DNA from: Flavobacterium anhuiense
GTDB lineage: Bacteria > Bacteroidota > Bacteroidia > Flavobacteriales > Flavobacteriaceae
NCBI RefSeq assembly: GCF_900101855.1
Contig: NZ_FMVC01000008.1
Location: 60,300-124,299 of the forward strand
Length of the DNA stretch: 64,000 nt
Direction: 5' to 3'
Shown: positions 43,491 to 51,178 of the stretch, piece after piece
Numbering within the stretch: position 1 is the first letter of the stretch
Layout of the letters: every line of letters begins with the position of its first letter
Made by a program: the position numbers and the translations under genes
The notes under the pieces: generated by a model
Databases searched by the model: none
Told to the model about the DNA's origin: nothing
Seen by the model: only the letters and a program-made list of their open reading frames with translations

Positions 43491-44159
43491 CTAAGCACTC
43501 CCTTTTGTTATCCAATAATAGAGAAAATAATAAGGGGCTATTTCAAGAGCGCAAAGATACAAAATAAAATAAAATAACTTACCGATAATTACGTTTTGAT
43601 ACGTTTTAATTGAAATAAAGTAAGAGTATACGCTAATACACAAGGAAATGCCTATGATTGCTAGCGGAATAAGCTGCGGAATATTATTGTAATAGAACAA
43701 AACAGCATTAATAGGAAGGATTAAAACGCCTATGTATGTCCTGTAGGTTACTTTTTGTAAGTTAAAAAGCTCTACGAAATCATCAATGTTAAAAGAAGCC
43801 GCTACAATTTTTTCGATTAAATATTTTCCTAAAATGAAATAAAGCAGAAAAGTTGCAATTCGGATAAATAAAAGCCAATCGGTTTTTGAAGCATAGCCAA
43901 AAATATTCATCGTAAGCAGAATAAAAAAGGCAAACGATACAACCTGTACAAAAAATAAACCAACCGTAAAGCTGTTTTTCATGTGGCTGTTGTCTCGATA
44001 AATTTTGGCATATTTATCAGAAAAAATAAGTTTACTAAATTCACTAAATCTTGTTTCGTAAGCCGATTTTGTCATGGCAACAACAGCAAAGGTCAGCACA
44101 AATAAAAGTGTTGCCCAGTCTTTGTTTTCAAGAATTCGAGGATGTAATTGTTCAATCAT
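43491..44159 (-). CDS. DUF4271 membrane protein
   Basis: A 222-residue protein with about six hydrophobic segments (first at ~15-30, then ~64-85, ~97-113, ~137-155, ~161-180, ~190-215). The N-terminal HPRILENKDWATLLFVL and the ETRFSEFSKLIFSDKYAKIY loop are typical of DUF4271, a Bacteroidota-specific family of unknown function. It lies 14 bp upstream of hemD, suggesting a transport or membrane role connected to tetrapyrrole synthesis, although this is contextual only. Confidence 0.85.
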   Translation of the reverse strand: MIEQLHPRILENKDWATLLFVLTFAVVAMTKSAYETRFSEFSKLIFSDKYAKIYRDNSHMKNSFTVGLFFVQVVSFAFFILLTMNIFGYASKTDWLLFIRIATFLLYFILGKYLIEKIVAASFNIDDFVELFNLQKVTYRTYIGVLILPINAVLFYYNNIPQLIPLAIIGISLCISVYSYFISIKTYQNVIIGKLFYFILYLCALEIAPYYFLYYWITKGSA

Positions 44160-44236
44160 AGCGTTACAAAATTAGTAATTTTTTGATGCAATACTTTTAT
44201 TATATATTTATTATGAATCAAATGCTATAAAAAGTT

Positions 44237-44244
44237 TACTTTTG
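44237..44244 (+). promoter_or_regulatory. -7 promoter element of the glycosyltransferase-pyrC operon
   Basis: TACTTTTG fits TAnnTTTG exactly, 21 bp before the ATG; no matching -33 TTG is seen. Confidence 0.5.
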
Positions 44245-44265
44245 CGGTGAAATTACCGAGAAAAA

Positions 44266-44991
44266 ATGAATGATAGCATTGTCATAATTCCCACATATAA
44301 CGAAATTGAAAACGTAGAAAGTATAGTTAGGGCTGTACTTTCGCAGCATAAATCTTTTCATCTGCTGATTATAGATGATAATTCTCCTGATCATACCGCA
44401 AAAAAAGTCATTGCATTGCAGGAAGAATATCCAGGAAAACTGTTTTTAGAGCAAAGAACTAAAAAATCAGGATTGGGAACGGCATATGTTCATGGCTTTA
44501 AATGGGCTTTGGAACGCGATTATCAATTTATTTTTGAAATGGATGCCGATTTTTCGCATAACCCAAATGATTTAGAAAAATTATACGATGCTTGCCATTT
44601 TGGTGGAGCAGATCTGGCCATTGGTTCTCGTTATGTAAAAGGGGTAAATGTGGTGAACTGGCCATTGAGCCGAGTTCTGATGTCTTACTTCGCATCTGTT
44701 TATGTGAAATTTATTACTGGAATGAAAATTCACGACGCCACTGCAGGTTTTGTGTGTTACAAAAGAGAAGTTCTGGAGAAAATCAATTTAAATAAAATAA
44801 AGTTTGTTGGGTACGCGTTTCAAATTGAAATGAAGTACAGGACGTACTGCGCTAAATTTCAAATTACCGAAGTCCCAATTATTTTTACAGACAGAACGAA
44901 AGGAGTTTCTAAAATGAGCAATGCTATTATCAAAGAAGCTATACTTGGAGTAATTTCACTTAGATTAAGAAAATTAGTCAATTCATTATAA
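44266..44991 (+). CDS. polyprenol monophosphomannose synthase-like GT2 glycosyltransferase
   Basis: A 241-residue family 2 glycosyltransferase without membrane segments. IIPTYNEIENVESIV, LLIIDDNSPDHTA and the metal-binding EMDADFSHNP (about 91-100) match dolichol/polyprenol-phosphate mannose synthases. The acceptor region GSRYVKGVNVVNWPLSR and GYAFQIEMKYR complete the pattern. It would transfer a hexose from a nucleotide sugar to a polyprenyl phosphate at the inner membrane. It is the first gene of a three-gene unit with pyrC (10-bp gap) and a DUF4296 gene. Confidence 0.9.
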   Translation: MNDSIVIIPTYNEIENVESIVRAVLSQHKSFHLLIIDDNSPDHTAKKVIALQEEYPGKLFLEQRTKKSGLGTAYVHGFKWALERDYQFIFEMDADFSHNPNDLEKLYDACHFGGADLAIGSRYVKGVNVVNWPLSRVLMSYFASVYVKFITGMKIHDATAGFVCYKREVLEKINLNKIKFVGYAFQIEMKYRTYCAKFQITEVPIIFTDRTKGVSKMSNAIIKEAILGVISLRLRKLVNSL

Positions 44992-45001
44992 ACCAACCGA
45001 A

Positions 45002-46342
45002 ATGAACAGGATTTTAATAAAAAATGCCAAAATTGTAAACGAAGGGACAATTTTTGAAGGTGATGTTTTAATTGAAAACGATCTGATTGTTGAAATTGCA
45101 GACAGCATTTCATTAAAAACTTCAGATTGTATTGTCATCGATGCTGAAGGAAATTATTTAATGCCTGGCGCGATAGACGATCAAGTGCATTTTAGAGAGC
45201 CGGGATTGACGCACAAAGGTGATATCGAATCGGAATCTCGTGCTGCCGTTGCTGGCGGAATTACTTCTTTTATCGAGCAGCCCAATACAGTTCCAAATGC
45301 TGTTACTCAAGAAATACTAGAAGATAAGTATCAAATAGCATCTCAAAAATCATTTGCGAATTATTCGTTTATGATGGGAGCAACCAACGATAATTTGGAA
45401 GAAGTTTTAAAAACAAATCCAAAAAATGTTGCCGGAATCAAGATTTTCTTAGGTTCATCGACAGGAAATATGCTGGTGGATAATGAAGCGGTTTTAGAAA
45501 AAATATTCTCAAGCACGCCAATGTTAATTGCGGTTCACTGCGAGGACGAAACTACGATTAAAAATAATCTTGCGGCTTTTAAAGAACAATACGGAGACGA
45601 TGTTCCTGTTACGGCGCATAATTTGATCAGAAGTGCAGAAGCTTGTTATATTTCTTCTTCAAAAGCAGTAGCTTTAGCAAAAAGAACTGGAGCGAGATTG
45701 CATATTTTCCATCTTTCGACTGCGAAAGAAATGGAATTGTTTACGAATAAAATTCCATTAGAAGAGAAAAAAATCACTGCTGAAGTTTGTGTACACCACC
45801 TTTGGTTTACAGATGAAGATTATAAAACTAAAGGGAATTTCATAAAATGGAATCCTGCTGTAAAAACTGCTGATGACCGTGCAGAACTTTGGAAAGCGTT
45901 GAATGATGGAAGAATTGACGTAATCGCGACAGATCACGCACCTCATACCAAAGAAGAAAAGCAACAGTCGTATATGAATGCGCCTTCTGGAGGTCCGTTG
46001 GTGCAACATGCAGTTGTGGCTATGTTTGAAGCGCATCATCAAGGAAAAATCAGCGTGGAGAAAATTGTGGAGAAAATGTGCCACAATCCAGCTAAACTTT
46101 TCAAAATAGAAAAAAGAGGTTTTATCAGAGAAGGCTATCACGCCGATTTAGTAATCGTTAATCCAAGTCTGCCTTGGAGCGTAAAACCAGAAAATATTTT
46201 ATACAAATGCGGATGGTCTCCTTTTGAAGGGTATACCTTCAAATCTAGAATCACGCATACTTTTGTGAACGGTGAATTGGTTTACAACAATTTCAAAGTA
46301 AAAGATACCAGACCAGGTAAAAGATTATTGTTTGACAGATAA
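45002..46342 (+). CDS. pyrC: dihydroorotase (amidohydrolase family)
   Basis: A 446-residue type I dihydroorotase-like enzyme, closing carbamoyl aspartate to dihydroorotate in pyrimidine synthesis. Metal ligands are in DQVHFREPG (His63, with HFR). The likely carboxylated lysine is Lys147 in AGIKIFLGSSTG, and further ligands are in VHCED and ATDHAPHTKEEK. The C-terminal GYHADLVIVNP is typical of the amidohydrolase barrel plus beta-domain. Allantoinase is the main alternative, but no purine-degradation gene is near. Confidence 0.88.
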   Translation: MNRILIKNAKIVNEGTIFEGDVLIENDLIVEIADSISLKTSDCIVIDAEGNYLMPGAIDDQVHFREPGLTHKGDIESESRAAVAGGITSFIEQPNTVPNAVTQEILEDKYQIASQKSFANYSFMMGATNDNLEEVLKTNPKNVAGIKIFLGSSTGNMLVDNEAVLEKIFSSTPMLIAVHCEDETTIKNNLAAFKEQYGDDVPVTAHNLIRSAEACYISSSKAVALAKRTGARLHIFHLSTAKEMELFTNKIPLEEKKITAEVCVHHLWFTDEDYKTKGNFIKWNPAVKTADDRAELWKALNDGRIDVIATDHAPHTKEEKQQSYMNAPSGGPLVQHAVVAMFEAHHQGKISVEKIVEKMCHNPAKLFKIEKRGFIREGYHADLVIVNPSLPWSVKPENILYKCGWSPFEGYTFKSRITHTFVNGELVYNNFKVKDTRPGKRLLFDR

Positions 46343-46351
46343 AAAATAACT

Positions 46352-46840
46352 ATGAAGAATTTTATAGTCATACTATTGGTTTTATTTCTTTCTATAAGCT
46401 GTAAAAAGGATGTGGTAAAAGAGCCTGCAAAGCTTATTGAGAAGGAAAAAATGATTGATATTATGTATGATCTATCTCTTTTGGAAGCAATGAGATATCA
46501 GAAACCATTGTCTTTGGATTCGATAGATAATGATCCGACCAAGTTTATTTTGAAAAAATACAAAGTTGACAGTCTTCAATTTGCACAGAACAACATGTAT
46601 TATGCTTCTGATTATGAGAATTATAAAGATATGTTCGATCAGGTTAATAAAAGAATTGAAGTCAATCAAAGAGCTGCGGATTCATTAGCTAAAATTGATG
46701 AGAAAAAAGCAGCTAAAGCGAATAAAAATAAACCAAAAGAATTGAAAGAGGTTTCGAAAGATTCAGTTCGAAAAACAATTCCAAAAATTAATATTGACTC
46801 AATTAGATTGGCGCAAAGAAAACATAGAAGAGAGATTTAA
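46352..46840 (+). CDS. DUF4296 lipoprotein
   Basis: A 162-residue lipoprotein (signal VILLVLFLSISC, lipidated Cys17). KEKMIDIMYDLSLLEAMRY (about 32-50) is the hallmark of DUF4296, a Bacteroidota family of unknown function. The C-terminal third is Lys-rich and probably extended (KKAAKANKNKPKELKEVSKD). It is 9 bp downstream of pyrC, hence co-transcribed. Its stop codon overlaps that of the convergent epimerase gene by three bases. Confidence 0.86.
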   Translation: MKNFIVILLVLFLSISCKKDVVKEPAKLIEKEKMIDIMYDLSLLEAMRYQKPLSLDSIDNDPTKFILKKYKVDSLQFAQNNMYYASDYENYKDMFDQVNKRIEVNQRAADSLAKIDEKKAAKANKNKPKELKEVSKDSVRKTIPKINIDSIRLAQRKHRREI

Positions 46841-47832
46841 GCTTCTCTTTTAATATAAAGATGAATATCAGTAAAAACCGTTCCTAGAGCGGTTTTTATT
46901 TTTTCGTTACTATATAGATTTTTTGAGTATGAAGCTTTTGCTGTTGCTTTGGTAATACTTCTTTTTCTAAAGAATAAAGTTGAAAATATTCCGTCAGCAA
47001 TCCACAACAGATTCATTAAAAAAGGTTTGGCATGAATATGAGGTCTTTTTATTTTAAAAACATCAGAAATCGTATTTAAAAGATCTTTAAAAACAATATT
47101 TTCAGCGATAAGCGTGAAACGTTCATTTTTAATTTCGCTTTTCATCAATTGAATAGTAATTTTGACTACATCATCAACTGAAATGAAACCAGTGCTCCCG
47201 AGCGTATAGAACGAAAGACCTTTTGAAACTTTTCGATAAATTTCACTGCTACCTTCATTAAAAATATCCATCATTTTTGGAGGACCTAAAATTACTCCGG
47301 GATTTACAACAATAACGTTTAAGCCTTCCTGTTGCCCTCGCCAAACTTCCATTTCGGCGCCATATTTAGAAATGGCATAATCGCTGTGCGGTTTTTCGGG
47401 ATTCCAGTCTGTATCTTCTGTAATATACGTTTCGTGAGGTGCAATATCTCCTAAAGCAGCAATCGAACTGATATAGCAAAATTTTTCTACATCTTTGGCA
47501 ATAGCAAAATTGACCATGTTTGCAGTTCCTTCGATATTGGTTTTTCTAAGGATTTCTTCGTCTTTCGGATCAAACGAAATAAAAGCGGCACTGTGATACA
47601 CTTGTTTGATGTCGATAAAAGCAGTTTCAAGTGAAGGTACGTCTAGAATATCGGCTTCAAGCCAATTGATTTTTTCAAACAAATGGGCTTTTTTATATAA
47701 ATCAAAAACCGATTTTGTTTTCTGAATATTTTTTTCGGTTCTGTAAATTGCCCGAACATTTTCTCCATTTTCGATTAAATGAAGCAATAAATGCGCGCCT
47801 ACTAAACCAGTTCCTCCAGTTACTAATATCAT
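46837..47832 (-). CDS. NAD-dependent epimerase/dehydratase family protein
   Basis: A 331-residue extended short-chain dehydrogenase started at MILVTGGTGLVG (47832); the 31 codons upstream derive from CAAAGTCGCAAAG repeats and are not coding. The Rossmann motif GGTGLVG is at 6-12. The catalytic region has YISSIAALG and the Tyr/Lys pair in DYAISKYGAE (YxxxK). The substrate could be a sugar nucleotide, a sterol-like compound or an aldehyde; this cannot be decided. It is convergent with the DUF4296 gene, with overlapping stop codons and no terminator between. Confidence 0.87.
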   Translation of the reverse strand: MILVTGGTGLVGAHLLLHLIENGENVRAIYRTEKNIQKTKSVFDLYKKAHLFEKINWLEADILDVPSLETAFIDIKQVYHSAAFISFDPKDEEILRKTNIEGTANMVNFAIAKDVEKFCYISSIAALGDIAPHETYITEDTDWNPEKPHSDYAISKYGAEMEVWRGQQEGLNVIVVNPGVILGPPKMMDIFNEGSSEIYRKVSKGLSFYTLGSTGFISVDDVVKITIQLMKSEIKNERFTLIAENIVFKDLLNTISDVFKIKRPHIHAKPFLMNLLWIADGIFSTLFFRKRSITKATAKASYSKNLYSNEKIKTALGTVFTDIHLYIKREA

Positions 47833-47844
47833 GTTGTAAAGATA

Positions 47845-48005
47845 AGTTTTTGTTTTTTTGCCACAAAGTCGCAAAGTCGCAAAGTTCTTGTTTTTTGTTG
47901 GAAAGTTGCAAAAGCACAAAGGCAATAAGATGGAAAAAACCTTTGCGTCTTAGCGACTTTGCAATAAACTATTTGTGAATCTTCGTGTCTTTGTGCCTTA
48001 GTAGT
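47845..48005. repeat. inverted arrays of GCAAAGTC and CACAAAGGC words
   Basis: CCACAAAGTCGCAAAGTCGC (about 47861-47880) is followed by GCAAAAGCACAAAGGCAATA, then inverse words CTTTGCGTCTTAGCGACTTT (about 47941-47960) and TCTTCGTGTCTTTGTGCCTT. The spacer could fold into a long imperfect hairpin between epimerase and tyrS. Confidence 0.6.
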
Positions 48006-48013
48006 AGACTTTT

Positions 48014-48044
48014 TTGTCATTACCATTGACATTGATTACATTTG
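48014..48044 (+). promoter_or_regulatory. tyrS promoter
   Basis: TTG (48014-48016), 20 bp, then TACATTTG (48037-48044): both consensus elements with good spacing, 18 bp before the ATG. Confidence 0.78.
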
Positions 48045-48061
48045 CGCAAATTATTTAAAAA

Positions 48062-49357
48062 ATGAAGAATCTAGTTGAAGAATTAAAATGGCGCGGGTTA
48101 TACCATGATAGTATGCCTGGAACGGAAGAACAATTGCTAAAAGAAGCAACCACTGCCTATATCGGTTTTGATCCAACTGCAGATTCACTGCACATCGGAA
48201 GTATGGTTCAGATTATTTTATTGGTTCACCTAAAGAATTTTGGTCACAGACCAATCGCTTTAGTAGGTGGAGCAACAGGAATGATTGGAGACCCTTCTGG
48301 TAAATCTGATGAAAGAAACTTGCTTGACGAAGAGGCTTTGGCTAAAAACGTAGCCGGAATCAAAAGCGTTTTGTCTCGTTTCTTAGATTTTAATTCAACC
48401 GAAGCAAATGCACCTGTAATGGTGAATAACTACGATTGGATGAAAGAATTCTCTTTTATCGATTTTGCACGTGAAGTTGGAAAAAGAATTACCGTAAACT
48501 ATATGATGGCTAAAGATTCTGTAAAAAAGAGATTTAGCGGAGAAGGTGAGGGAATGTCTTTTACAGAATTTACATATCAGTTAATTCAAGGTTACGATTT
48601 CTATCATTTATATAAAAACAACAATTGTATTCTGCAAATGGGTGGTTCTGACCAATGGGGTAATATTACCACAGGAACAGAATTGGTGCGTAGAATGGGA
48701 GGAGAAAATGCGAAAGCTTACGCTTTAACAACGCCTTTGATTACAAAAGCAGACGGATCTAAATTCGGAAAATCTGAAGGAGGAAATGTTTGGTTAGATG
48801 CTGATAAAACTTCTGTATACAAATTCTACCAGTTTTGGGTAAATACAACAGATGTAGATGCTGAGAAATATATTAAGATTTTTACTTTCTTAGATAAAGA
48901 TACTATTGATGCTTTAATCGAAGAGCACAAAACAGCTCCTCATTTAAGAGTTTTACAAAAGAAATTAGCAGAAGAAATTACTGTTTTTGTTCACAATAGA
49001 GAAGAATTAGAAAAAGCAATTCAGGCTTCGAATATTTTGTTTGGAAATTCTACTGCAGAAGATTTAAAAAAATTGGACGAAGCAACTTTTTTAGAAGTTT
49101 TTGATGGAGTTCCACAAGCTGAAATCGCAAAAGCAGATTTAGAAAACGGATTGGATATTATCACTGTTTTAAACGAAAAAACAGGTTTCTTTAAATCAAA
49201 CGGAGAAGCGAGACGTGCTTTAACAGCAAACTCGATTTCTGTAAACAGAGAAAAAATAAAAGAAGATTTCGTTTTAACTGCAAATGATTTAATCAACAAT
49301 CAGTTTGTATTGTTGCAAAGCGGAAAGAAGAATTACTTTGTGATTAGAGTGGTTTAA
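48062..49357 (+). CDS. tyrS: tyrosine--tRNA ligase
   Basis: A 431-residue class Ic synthetase that charges tRNA-Tyr. The HIGH-type motif is DSLHIGSM (HIGS 44-47). The tyrosine-binding YQLIQGYDFYHLY and GGSDQWGNI segments follow. The KMSKS equivalent is SKFGKSEGG. The C-terminal S4 RNA-binding domain is present (SNGEARRALTANSISVNREK). The length is normal. It is monocistronic with its own promoter and hairpin terminator. Confidence 0.97.
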   Translation: MKNLVEELKWRGLYHDSMPGTEEQLLKEATTAYIGFDPTADSLHIGSMVQIILLVHLKNFGHRPIALVGGATGMIGDPSGKSDERNLLDEEALAKNVAGIKSVLSRFLDFNSTEANAPVMVNNYDWMKEFSFIDFAREVGKRITVNYMMAKDSVKKRFSGEGEGMSFTEFTYQLIQGYDFYHLYKNNNCILQMGGSDQWGNITTGTELVRRMGGENAKAYALTTPLITKADGSKFGKSEGGNVWLDADKTSVYKFYQFWVNTTDVDAEKYIKIFTFLDKDTIDALIEEHKTAPHLRVLQKKLAEEITVFVHNREELEKAIQASNILFGNSTAEDLKKLDEATFLEVFDGVPQAEIAKADLENGLDIITVLNEKTGFFKSNGEARRALTANSISVNREKIKEDFVLTANDLINNQFVLLQSGKKNYFVIRVV

Positions 49358-49415
49358 CTGTTTAATCGGTTAATTGTTTAATCGATTTAGCACAAATCCT
49401 TTACAATAAATATAC

Positions 49416-49452
49416 AAATCCCAATGTTCGAAAGAATGTTGGGATTTTTTTA
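49416..49452 (+). terminator. tyrS terminator
   Basis: AAATCCCAA pairs with TTGGGATTT; an inner TTC/GAA pair closes a GAAA-containing loop, and a run of T follows. Confidence 0.82.
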
Positions 49453-49553
49453 TTGAAAAAAACATTCCGTAGGAATGAATGTCTCGTTGGTAGAAACGTT
49501 TGAACAGCACAGTGAATATATCGATTAACCGATTAAACAAATCAACGCTTAAA

Positions 49554-50534
49554 CTATAAGATCATCAAATTACAGCCACGAATGTCAGAATTATCAAAAC
49601 GTCCCAATACTTCAAAAGAGTTGTTCGAATATTTTTTGCCTAAATCCTGCGTAGCTATAAAAGAACATGAATTGATATTGGCTAAATCAATTACGTTTAT
49701 TCCGCCAGTTTTTCCATCATTCACGTAAGTAAGAGCGTCTTCAGGATCGCGAACTAAAATATGCATCCAAGAGGGGCATTCAAAAACACCTTCGCCAAGA
49801 GAATAGGCTTGCGCTAAAAGTTCGGTCATTCCATATTCTGAATGAATAGATGAAACGCCAAAACCTTTACATAAAATGTCGTGCAATTCTTCACGAATCA
49901 TTTCTTTGCGTTTCCCCTTCATTCCTCCAGTTTCCATAATAATGGTATTTTGAAGATTGAATTGATGTTTTTCGATTAAATCTAACAAAGCATACGTGAC
50001 CCCAATTAAGATTACATTTTGCCCTGCTTCGTCCAATTCAAGAAGTTTTTTGATTAAGTCGTCATGATTGTGCAAATAAAACCCGCTTTCAGGCTGATTA
50101 GAGAGTTTTATCAGATCTTCAACCATATAAATTAACGAAGAGCCTTCTCGTTCTAAATAAGACGGTAAAAGAGCTAAAACAACGTAATCTTCGATATTGC
50201 CGTAAAACTGAGAAAATCCTTTGCGGTAACTTTCCTCATATAGGGAAACATCGGTCACTAAATGTCTGCTGGTAATCATTCCGGTTGTACCACTGCTGGT
50301 AAAAGTTACTTGTGCAGGATCTGTATTAGAAACCACATTGTGACTTTTGAAAAACTGAATGGGTAAAAAAGGAATTTGCTGCAGTGATTTTACCTGCTGT
50401 GGATTAACCTTTAAAAAATCACAAAAATCGCGATAAACTTTATTGTTCTCATGCTGAAAACGAAACACTTTTAATGCTATTTTTTCAAATTGCTTCTGAC
50501 TTGAAATGGTAAAGATATCGTTGGCTGTGATCAA
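49554..50534 (-). CDS. LuxE-like acyl transferase / acyl-protein synthetase
   Basis: About 326 residues. The frame opens at a TTG at 50549, but that TTG is the end of a perfect -7 box (TATCTTTG), so I prefer the TTG at 50534 (protein starting M-ITANDIFTIS). The adenylate-forming signature TFTSSGTTGMITSRH (about 87-101), the ETGGMKGKRKEMIREE segment and SEYGMTELLAQAY match the LuxE / phenylacetate-CoA-ligase-like family. These activate a fatty acid or similar carboxylate. No luxC, luxD or fatty-acid-reductase gene is adjacent, so it is not a bioluminescence gene. The substrate is unknown. Confidence 0.83.
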   Translation of the reverse strand: MITANDIFTISSQKQFEKIALKVFRFQHENNKVYRDFCDFLKVNPQQVKSLQQIPFLPIQFFKSHNVVSNTDPAQVTFTSSGTTGMITSRHLVTDVSLYEESYRKGFSQFYGNIEDYVVLALLPSYLEREGSSLIYMVEDLIKLSNQPESGFYLHNHDDLIKKLLELDEAGQNVILIGVTYALLDLIEKHQFNLQNTIIMETGGMKGKRKEMIREELHDILCKGFGVSSIHSEYGMTELLAQAYSLGEGVFECPSWMHILVRDPEDALTYVNDGKTGGINVIDLANINSCSFIATQDLGKKYSNNSFEVLGRFDNSDIRGCNLMIL

Positions 50535-50546
50535 AACTTTTTTTTG

Positions 50547-50554
50547 CAAAGATA
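50547..50554 (-). promoter_or_regulatory. -7 promoter element of the LuxE-like gene
   Basis: TATCTTTG on the minus strand is a perfect TAnnTTTG and overlaps the upstream in-frame TTG, which rules against that codon as the start if this promoter is used. Confidence 0.55.
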
Positions 50555-50564
50555 CTTTTTTTTA

Positions 50565-50700
50565 GTTTTCGGTCTCAGTTTTCAGTCTCAGTTTTCGGTG
50601 AGGATTTTTACTAAAAGGTATAATTGAAAGAAGTGTTTAGTCACGGTTTTCGGTCGCATTGTTAGACAAAGTTTATAAACTGAAAACTGAGACTGCGACT
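50565..50700. repeat. inverted TCTCAGTTTTCAGT-type words
   Basis: GTCTCAGTTTTCAG (50572-50585), flanked by further TTTTCGGT/CTCAG words, and the exact inverse CTGAAAACTGAGAC (50680-50693). It belongs to the same family as the spacer between pyrH and frr. Confidence 0.6.
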
Positions 50701-50708
50701 GTAAACCG

Positions 50709-50733
50709 AAAAAAGCTCCAAAGGAGCTTTTTT
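50709..50733 (-). terminator. terminator after the T9SS sorting-domain gene
   Basis: AAAAGCTCC pairs with GGAGCTTTT across a three-base loop, with T-runs at both ends. Confidence 0.82.
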
Positions 50734-51071
50734 TATCTTATAATGAGTTTTCGTGTTGCCGAAGCGTTCTGTTCGCTTATTTTGATGATGTAAACACCAG
50801 GAGGCAGTTCTGAAACACTTAATTCTTTTGATACTAAATGCGCCTGCAATACTTTTTTGCCCAAAAGATCGAACACAATAATTTCTTTCTCTAAATCGTT
50901 TTTAGATGATATGTACACTTTTCCGTTTGTCACTGGGTTAGGATACAAGCTGAGACCCTCAATAGAAGTAGATTCTTGAGGTTTTGGTAATTGCTTACTA
51001 TCTTGCGCCGCGACGCTAAGAGTAAAGAAAAATGCCAATAAGAAAGTAATATAAAAGTAGTTTTTTGCCAT
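50733..51071 (-). CDS. stand-alone T9SS type A sorting-domain protein
   Basis: A 112-residue protein started at MAKNYFYI (51071). A signal peptide (ITFLLAFFFTLSVAAQ) is followed by a ~20-residue linker (SKQLPKPQESTS) and then directly by a type IX secretion C-terminal domain: LSLYPNPVTNGKVYISS, IVFDLLGKKVL and PPGVYIIKI, ending ATRKLIIR. In normal cargo this domain follows a large passenger and is cleaved after secretion; here there is almost no passenger. It lies next to the phosphate-linked receptor genes but has its own terminator on each side. Confidence 0.85.
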   Translation of the reverse strand: MAKNYFYITFLLAFFFTLSVAAQDSKQLPKPQESTSIEGLSLYPNPVTNGKVYISSKNDLEKEIIVFDLLGKKVLQAHLVSKELSVSELPPGVYIIKISEQNASATRKLIIR

Positions 51072-51127
51072 CGCATGTATTTGATTACCGTAAATATACA
51101 AAAAAAATTACAAAAATGACGCCAAAA

Positions 51128-51157
51128 AAAAACATCCTAAATATTTAGGATGTTTTT
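51128..51157 (-). terminator. terminator after the beta-helix lipoprotein gene
   Basis: AACATCCTAAATATTTAGGA plus TGTT (51131-51154) is a perfect palindrome followed on the minus strand by a long T-run. Confidence 0.85.
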
Positions 51158-51178
51158 AACATTATGTGTTCGAAGTGA

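Noticed and set aside
47833..47925. N-terminal extension of the epimerase
   Set aside because: The extra codons are translated CAAAGTCGCAAAG repeats; the Rossmann motif begins right after ATG 47832.
49554..50549. LuxE-like gene as part of a bioluminescence operon
   Set aside because: No luxCDABG or luciferase genes nearby; the family is broader than lux systems.
51072..51178. The same repeat promoter ahead of the orphan T9SS protein gene
   Set aside because: No TAACAT repeats are found in this spacer, so its membership in the regulon rests on position only.
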